Assembly: GCA_014728685.1 (NCBI GenBank) | Contig: WJLG01000056.1 | Location: 1 to 5,781, forward strand | DNA length: 5,781 nucleotides | Source of the DNA: Candidatus Falkowiibacteriota bacterium | GTDB lineage: Bacteria > Patescibacteriota > Patescibacteriia > Patescibacteriales > WJLG01 | Direction of reading: 5' to 3' | Shown here: in pieces, positions 1-3,305 of the stretch | Layout: every line of letters starts with the position of its first letter | How positions within the stretch are numbered: position 1 is the stretch's first letter | The notes under the pieces: model-generated | Database searches by the model: none | The model's input: the letters and a program-made list of their open reading frames with translations, nothing else | Told to the model about the DNA's origin: nothing | Translations under genes and position numbers: made by a program

Positions 1-336
1 CCAGTTCTTTTTTATAGTTTCGATCACTCCCGGATCAGAAGCGATTATCGCATCTACATTTATACTTTTCAAATACTTGATATGTTTTGGCAATTTTTCT
101 ATGTGCCGATTGTGAGCAAAGATATTCAAAGTCACATATACTTTCTTTTTTTGTTCATGAGCGATCTTAACTATCTTTTCTATCTTTTTGTTATCAAAAT
201 CATTGATACGAGCCCGCAGAGAAAAATCAGGCACACCCAGATAAGCCGCATCCGCTCCGAAAATAAAAGCGGTCTTGGCTTTTTCTAAATTTCCAGCCGG
301 AGCTAATAGTTCTACGCACGCTAATCTACTAATCAT
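1..336 (-). CDS. U32 family peptidase-like protein, N-terminal 112 residues (gene cut by window edge)
   Basis: The first 112 codons are visible and open to the window edge, so the C-terminal part, including any U32 signature further in, is missing. The N-terminal U32 pattern is clear: ELLAPAGN at residues 9-16, GADAAYLG at 27-34, FSLRAR at 38-43, KVYVTLN around 64-70 and DAIIASDPG near 96-104. Family members include collagenase-like proteases and enzymes needed for tRNA or rRNA hydroxylation and other modifications; this fragment cannot tell which. The ATG at 336-334 is chosen because an in-frame TAG lies at 342-340 and no other ATG, GTG or TTG precedes ELLAPAGN. That TAG is also the stop of the upstream GxxExxY gene, leaving only 3 bp between them. 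No Shine-Dalgarno sequence is visible. The first eleven residues, including E-L-L of the conserved motif, are encoded inside an inverted repeat arm, so the native start may once have been different. Confidence 0.9.
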   Translation of the reverse strand, partial: MISRLACVELLAPAGNLEKAKTAFIFGADAAYLGVPDFSLRARINDFDNKKIEKIVKIAHEQKKKVYVTLNIFAHNRHIEKLPKHIKYLKSINVDAIIASDPGVIETIKKNW

Positions 337-339
337 ATG
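303..339 (-). repeat. Left inverted-repeat arm of the GxxExxY unit
   Basis: Read on the minus strand from 339 it is catatgattagtagattagc, then gtgcgt (319-314), then agaactattag (313-303). It pairs with 730-760: 18 of 20 bases in the inner block, 11 of 11 in the outer block, with gtgcgt present only here. It contains the ATG of the U32 gene (336-334) and the codons for E-L-L of its ELLAPAGN motif. Confidence 0.85.
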
Positions 340-352
340 CTAATCTACTAAT
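320..352. repeat. Direct repeat, two 14-bp copies with 19-bp period
   Basis: The plus-strand word gctaatctactaat occurs perfectly at 320-333 and 339-352, separated by catat. One copy covers the last codons and the stop of the GxxExxY gene; the other covers codons 2-6 of the U32 gene. The U32 ATG is formed by the last base of the first copy's flank in the spacer between them. The inner copy lies outside the part that pairs with the right arm, so the left end has one more unit than the right end. Confidence 0.85.
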
Positions 353-732
353 TCATTATTTATTATCCTTCTTGGTTTTAAATATTTTTCTCTAAAATTA
401 ACAAGCAACCCTAACTTTAATTTGGAAACTGATAGATATCTTTTTACCTGAAAATAATGCTCATTGATCAAAAATCTAACGGCTTTTAGCTCTACTATCA
501 TCTTATCTTCAACTAGAAAATCGCAAATATTCCTCCCTGCTTTTTCTTCTTTGAAAATCTTATCTAATCTGTATTCCCTCCTATTATCCAAACCAGCTTT
601 ATTTAATAAAAACTCAAAATAATCAGCATAATGTCCCTCGCTTTTATATCTGCCTAAATCATTATGTACTTTAAACAAAACTCCGCAAACATCATAAGAT
701 AATTCTTTATGAATTAAATCCCTCCTATACAT
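340..732 (-). CDS. GxxExxY family protein (PD-(D/E)XK-like, PDDEXK_3)
   Basis: At 130 aa it is the usual length for this family, whose members resemble PD-(D/E)XK nucleases but whose role is not established. Matching segments are LIHKELSYDVCGVLFKVHNDLG (residues 6-27, here given as the N-terminal helix region), the name motif region YKSEGHY (29-35), the nuclease-like core D71 in CDFLVED followed by E81-L-K83, and QVKRYL...KLGLLVNF (95-113). In the name motif the first glycine is Tyr29 while Glu32 and Tyr35 remain. The candidate catalytic D and ExK residues are kept, so activity is possible but unproven. ATG 732-730 is the first start and lies in the right inverted-repeat arm; an AGGAGG sits just after it at 726-721. 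The last four residues (ELVD) and the TAG come from the left repeat unit. GC is near 28%, far below the neighbours, suggesting transfer. The family is frequent in CPR and Bacteroidota-type genomes. Confidence 0.88.
   Translation of the reverse strand: MYRRDLIHKELSYDVCGVLFKVHNDLGRYKSEGHYADYFEFLLNKAGLDNRREYRLDKIFKEEKAGRNICDFLVEDKMIVELKAVRFLINEHYFQVKRYLSVSKLKLGLLVNFREKYLKPRRIINNELVD
721..726 (-). promoter_or_regulatory. Strong Shine-Dalgarno-like AGGAGG inside the GxxExxY gene
   Basis: AGGAGG forms codons 3-4 of the gene, two codons after the ATG. It is the best ribosome-binding match seen near any gene start here. It sits 6 nt before an in-frame ATT at 714-712, which would start a 124-residue form. 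It may be a true site for a non-canonical start or only two arginine codons. Confidence 0.3.
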
Positions 733-760
733 ATTATTAGTAAATTAGCAGAACTATTAG
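730..760 (+). repeat. Right inverted-repeat arm of the GxxExxY unit
   Basis: Reads catattattagtaaattagc (730-749) then agaactattag (750-760) on the plus strand, matching the left arm read on the minus strand with two substitutions and a 6-nt gap. On the coding (minus) strand it supplies the NIF3 stop TAA at 759-757 followed by a second in-frame TAG, and the ATG of the GxxExxY gene at 732-730. Confidence 0.85.
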
Positions 761-1716
761 TTGGATTGGGGTGTTTTATTTCTTGATACCCTGATAAAAC
801 TGGAGCAAGGAATTATTTCAATACCCTTTTTCTCAAGTTCGTCACAAAAAAGATTAAGACCGAGCGAATCAGAAGACATATGTCCGGCGATCACCACATT
901 TATATGATTGGCTTCAGCCTCTTTTCTGTGCTCCTCCCCGATATGCATTCCAATGATCGTTCCAATACCGGCATTGGCCATTTTGGCAAACATCTCTTTG
1001 GATCCGGAAGTTCCTCCAGTAAACTCCGTGACAGCGATCTTGCCGCAGCGATTATCCGGTGATCCGGCAAATACTCTTGGCCCGGCCTTATCAAGAGCCG
1101 CCTCTTTATATTCCGGGATCTCCATCATCACGTCTATAAGCTCTTCGACATATTCGGGCTTTTTCTTTTCGATCAACTCTTTGATGAATTTAGCCGCTTG
1201 GTTATCACAAACAGTATGCAAACACATCAGATCTATCTCAAGCATCCTGGCCATATCGACCGAGCGGTTGTAATTTCCGGAAATGACGCTTCGGCCCACT
1301 TCCGAGATCCTGGGCTTGATAACTTGCTCGGCAATATTTATCGGCACGCCGTAATCAGCCAAAACCTCGGCCTGCAAATGCATAACTTCATCCAAGCTGG
1401 CCAAAGCCCGGCCAACAGGATGATGATTAAGAAAAAGGTCAACTCCCATTTCCTTACCGATGATCATTTCCTCGGACAGATCAATGCCAACCATTACTTT
1501 TTTAACTTCTTTTTTCTTTTTCGAATCAAAAACAAATCGGCTATCCGAATATGGATTATCCAATCTTTCCTTGTCAAAAAGCTTCTTAGCCTCTCCATGG
1601 AGTTTCTCGTATTTCTTCTTGGTTCTATCCAAATATTTTTTAACCGCCTTCTCCCCTCTTAGGTCAGTCTTAATGCCCATCTTAATGGCCAGATCGTATA
1701 TTTCTTTACTAGTCAT
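757..1716 (-). CDS. NIF3/DUF34 family metal-binding protein (NGG1p-interacting factor 3-like)
   Basis: A 319-residue protein of the NIF3/DUF34 family, cytosolic (no signal or membrane segment), with a two-metal site in solved relatives but no settled reaction. Ligand-type motifs in order are NHHP at residues 97-100 (the paired histidines), HTVCD at 167-171 (the HTxxD element) and GHMSSD at 278-283, where the family usually has GHxxxE; here Asp283 replaces the Glu. GIDLSEE (77-83), GGTSGS (234-239) and GMHIGEEH (256-263) also fit. Residues 1-72 are a lysine-rich, predominantly helical-looking extension ahead of the conserved domain. The ATG at 1716 follows the htpX stop by 25 bp with no clear Shine-Dalgarno. 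The stop codon and the third base of the last Asn codon lie in the inverted repeat of the adjacent unit, so the tail NKTPQSN may be altered from the ancestral end. Annotation as GTP cyclohydrolase type 2 is common for this family but not supported here. Confidence 0.88.
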   Translation of the reverse strand: MTSKEIYDLAIKMGIKTDLRGEKAVKKYLDRTKKKYEKLHGEAKKLFDKERLDNPYSDSRFVFDSKKKKEVKKVMVGIDLSEEMIIGKEMGVDLFLNHHPVGRALASLDEVMHLQAEVLADYGVPINIAEQVIKPRISEVGRSVISGNYNRSVDMARMLEIDLMCLHTVCDNQAAKFIKELIEKKKPEYVEELIDVMMEIPEYKEAALDKAGPRVFAGSPDNRCGKIAVTEFTGGTSGSKEMFAKMANAGIGTIIGMHIGEEHRKEAEANHINVVIAGHMSSDSLGLNLFCDELEKKGIEIIPCSSFIRVSRNKTPQSN

Positions 1717-1725
1717 AATTTATAT

Positions 1726-1739
1726 AATGATAAATGATA
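1726..1739. repeat. Two perfect 7-bp units between htpX and the NIF3 gene
   Basis: The 25-bp gap between htpX and the NIF3 gene (1717-1741) contains aatgata twice in tandem on the plus strand. It is very AT-rich and has no visible promoter or terminator. It echoes the 7-bp period at the ileS-lemA junction, but the unit sequence differs and two copies could be chance. Confidence 0.5.
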
Positions 1740-1741
1740 AA

Positions 1742-2647
1742 TTATCTTCTCATTCCTCTCAAGGCTGCTATTCTCTCCTCCACCGGCGGGTGGGTCATGA
1801 ATGCTTTAGCGAAAAATCCCGGCTCTTTTTTGGGCTTGAAAGGAGAAGCTATATATAGATGAGCCGTGGCGCGATTGGCGACCTTAAGCTCTTGCTGGTC
1901 ATTGGCGATCTTGGTCAAAGCCATGGCCAAACCTTCCGGATAGCGGGTCAAAAGCGCGCCATCAGCATCGGCTTTGAACTCTCTTTTTCTTGAAATGGCA
2001 AACTGCATCAGATAGGCGAATATCGGAGCCAGGATCGAAAATACGATAGCGGCGATGAAGATGATCAATTGCAGACGGCCATCTCTTCTGTTCGAACTTC
2101 TTCTTCTGCCTCCGAACATCAAATAACGACGGAAGAAATCAGCCAGAAGCACGACAACGCCGACCAAGACGGTGACAACCGTTGATATCAGAATATCGCG
2201 ATTGCCGATATGCGAAAGCTCGTGAGCGATCACTCCCTCAAGCTCGGAACGATCAAGCTTTTGCAAAATTCCCTTGGTGACGGCGATCACAGCATGTTTA
2301 GGATCGCGGCCGGTGGCAAAAGCGTTCGGCGCTTGCTCATCTATTATATATATCCTGGGCATCGGCAATCCTGCGGTAATGCAGAGATTCTCGACGATTC
2401 TGTATAGCTGCCGGTTATCATCGAATTCCAACTTCTTAGCATTGCTCATAGACAAAACTATCTTGTCCGACCACCAATAACTGCCGAAGCTCATCAAGAT
2501 ACTCAAGCCCACAGCTATATATAAGATGGCCGGACTCTCAAGCGTATAAGAAAATATCCAGCCCAAAGCGATGACCAACACAAAGAACGCGGATATAAGG
2601 ATCCACGTCTTTCTGGCATTGGAATCTGAATGAGTGTACAAAGTCAT
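1742..2647 (-). CDS. htpX: HtpX, membrane zinc metalloprotease (M48B)
   Basis: HtpX is an integral-membrane M48 protease that cleaves misfolded or damaged membrane proteins from the cytoplasmic side. All key residues are present in 301 aa, the normal length: zinc motif HELSH at 142-146, the third ligand Glu223 within RKREFKADADG (220-230), and the C-terminal THPPVEERI signature at 285-293. Hydrophobic segments at about 13-34, 38-59, 152-172 and 193-216 fit the family's two N-terminal and two central membrane spans. An arginine-rich loop, GGRRRSSNRRDGR (179-191), lies between the last two. The gene follows lemA by 31 bp and so is probably co-transcribed, a very common pairing in bacteria. Start ATG at 2647; the upstream sequence lacks a Shine-Dalgarno match and carries a short hairpin. 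In enterobacteria the gene responds to envelope stress; no such control site can be seen here. Confidence 0.97.
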   Translation of the reverse strand: MTLYTHSDSNARKTWILISAFFVLVIALGWIFSYTLESPAILYIAVGLSILMSFGSYWWSDKIVLSMSNAKKLEFDDNRQLYRIVENLCITAGLPMPRIYIIDEQAPNAFATGRDPKHAVIAVTKGILQKLDRSELEGVIAHELSHIGNRDILISTVVTVLVGVVVLLADFFRRYLMFGGRRRSSNRRDGRLQLIIFIAAIVFSILAPIFAYLMQFAISRKREFKADADGALLTRYPEGLAMALTKIANDQQELKVANRATAHLYIASPFKPKKEPGFFAKAFMTHPPVEERIAALRGMRR

Positions 2648-2653
2648 TTTGTT

Positions 2654-2671
2654 ATCTTAAAAGGTTAAGAT
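2654..2671. other. Short hairpin in the lemA-htpX gap
   Basis: Perfect 7-bp inverted repeat: atcttaa, loop aagg, ttaagat on the plus strand. It lies 6 bp before the htpX ATG in the minus-strand transcript and has no following U run, so it does not look like a terminator. It could affect htpX translation or be chance in AT-rich sequence. Confidence 0.35.
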
Positions 2672-2678
2672 GTACTAA

Positions 2679-3242
2679 CTAAAAACTTACATCAACATTC
2701 TTTCTTTCCTCCTCATTCTCCACCTCGAAGAACTCTCGATTTTTGAAGCCAAGCATATTGGCGATGATATTGGAAGGAAAGATCTGGATCTTGGTATTCA
2801 GATCGCGGACGTTGCCATTGTAAAAACGTCTGGCAGCCTGGATCTTGTTCTCTGTATCGGAAAGCTCTCTTTGCAGTTCAAGAAAATTCTGATTGGCCTT
2901 AAGATCCGGGTAGCTCTCGGACAAGGCAAAAATGGATTTCAAAGCTCCGGTCAATTGATTTTCAGCCTCAGACTTGGCTTTGGAATCATCGCCCGACACG
3001 CTCATAGCGCGATTGCGGGCATTGATGACCCTTTCCAAAGTATCCTTTTCATGCTCAGCGTAACCTTTGACAGTATTAACCAAATTCGGGATCAAGTCAT
3101 ACCTTCTTTTAAGCTGAACGTCGATGTCAGACCAAGCTTCGTCGGTTCGATTTTTAAGCCTGATCAAGCCATTGTAAACGCCAATGACGTACAAGACGGC
3201 TATTACGATCACCGCTAGGATGATCCAGATGATGTATTGCAT
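2679..3242 (-). CDS. lemA: LemA family membrane protein
   Basis: A 187-residue LemA protein: one N-terminal membrane span (about residues 3-22) followed by a helical, probably coiled-coil domain. Its biochemical role is unknown. The family hallmark is complete: NRTDEAWSDIDVQLKRR at 31-47, YDLIPNLVNTVKGYA at 48-62, then YPDLKAN at 111-117 and ARRFYN at 137-142; FPSNIIANMLGF (155-166) matches the usual end. The ATG at 3242-3240 is preferred because it gives the standard short lead before the membrane span. An in-frame TTG at 3257 would add MIIKI, but that TTG lies inside the repeat hairpin. The acidic tail (EVENEEERKNVDVSF) is typical. LemA is widely found next to HtpX or other M48 proteases, and here htpX starts 31 bp downstream, so the two probably act together at the membrane. 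Confidence 0.96.
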   Translation of the reverse strand: MQYIIWIILAVIVIAVLYVIGVYNGLIRLKNRTDEAWSDIDVQLKRRYDLIPNLVNTVKGYAEHEKDTLERVINARNRAMSVSGDDSKAKSEAENQLTGALKSIFALSESYPDLKANQNFLELQRELSDTENKIQAARRFYNGNVRDLNTKIQIFPSNIIANMLGFKNREFFEVENEEERKNVDVSF

Positions 3243-3253
3243 AATTTTAATTA

Positions 3254-3302
3254 TCAATCTTCAAACTTCAGTCTTCAATAATTGACTTTTGAAGATTGAA
3301 GA
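3254..3302. repeat. Seven tandem degenerate 7-bp units forming a hairpin between ileS and lemA
   Basis: On the plus strand the units are tcaatct, tcaaact, tcagtct, tcaataa, ttgactt, ttgaaga, ttgaaga. The first half resembles the reverse complement of the second, giving a perfect 12-bp stem (3254-3265 with 3288-3299), plus an inner 4-bp stem (3270-3273 with 3284-3287) after a 4-nt bulge. In the minus-strand transcript the stem is not followed by a U run, so it is not a clear terminator for ileS. It fills almost the whole ileS-lemA gap. It may be a repeat element or an mRNA-processing structure. Confidence 0.7.
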
Positions 3303-3305
3303 TTT

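Larger units (their letters stand above)
303..760. mobile_element. Putative small mobile element: GxxExxY gene bounded by terminal inverted repeats
   Basis: A 458-bp unit bounded by inverted arms at 303-339 and 730-760. It contains one gene, for the GxxExxY protein. Hand counting gives about 28% GC for 361-720, against about 50% or more in sampled rows of htpX. Outer ends lie inside the neighbouring genes: the first bases of the right arm give the NIF3 stop codon and the left arm gives the U32 start codon and residues 1-11. No transposase, recombinase or convincing target-site duplication is visible, so the movement mechanism, if any, is unknown. The inverted repeat and the composition contrast are seen directly; mobility is inferred. 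An alternative is that the repeats arose locally by inverted duplication of the U32 start region. Confidence 0.55.

Noticed and set aside
82..288. Plus-strand open frame of 68 codons rich in Phe, Tyr and Leu
   Set aside because: Antisense to the U32 gene, whose conserved motifs are clear on the minus strand; hydrophobic shadow frames are common opposite such codons.
303..760. Classical insertion sequence
   Set aside because: No transposase is encoded and no convincing target-site duplication is seen at the borders; a non-standard small element fits better.
1198..1662. Plus-strand open frame of 154 codons
   Set aside because: It lies wholly antisense to the well-supported NIF3 gene, and its protein shows no recognisable family features; the same holds for the other plus-strand frames inside htpX, lemA and ileS.
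340..1716. Toxin-antitoxin pair formed by the GxxExxY protein and a neighbour
   Set aside because: Neither neighbour resembles an antitoxin, and the inverted repeats separate the GxxExxY gene from both.
3243..3257. TTG start adding five residues to LemA
   Set aside because: The ATG at 3242 gives the usual short lead before the membrane span, and the TTG lies within the hairpin repeat.
3254..3302. CRISPR array
   Set aside because: Units are 7 bp with no spacers.
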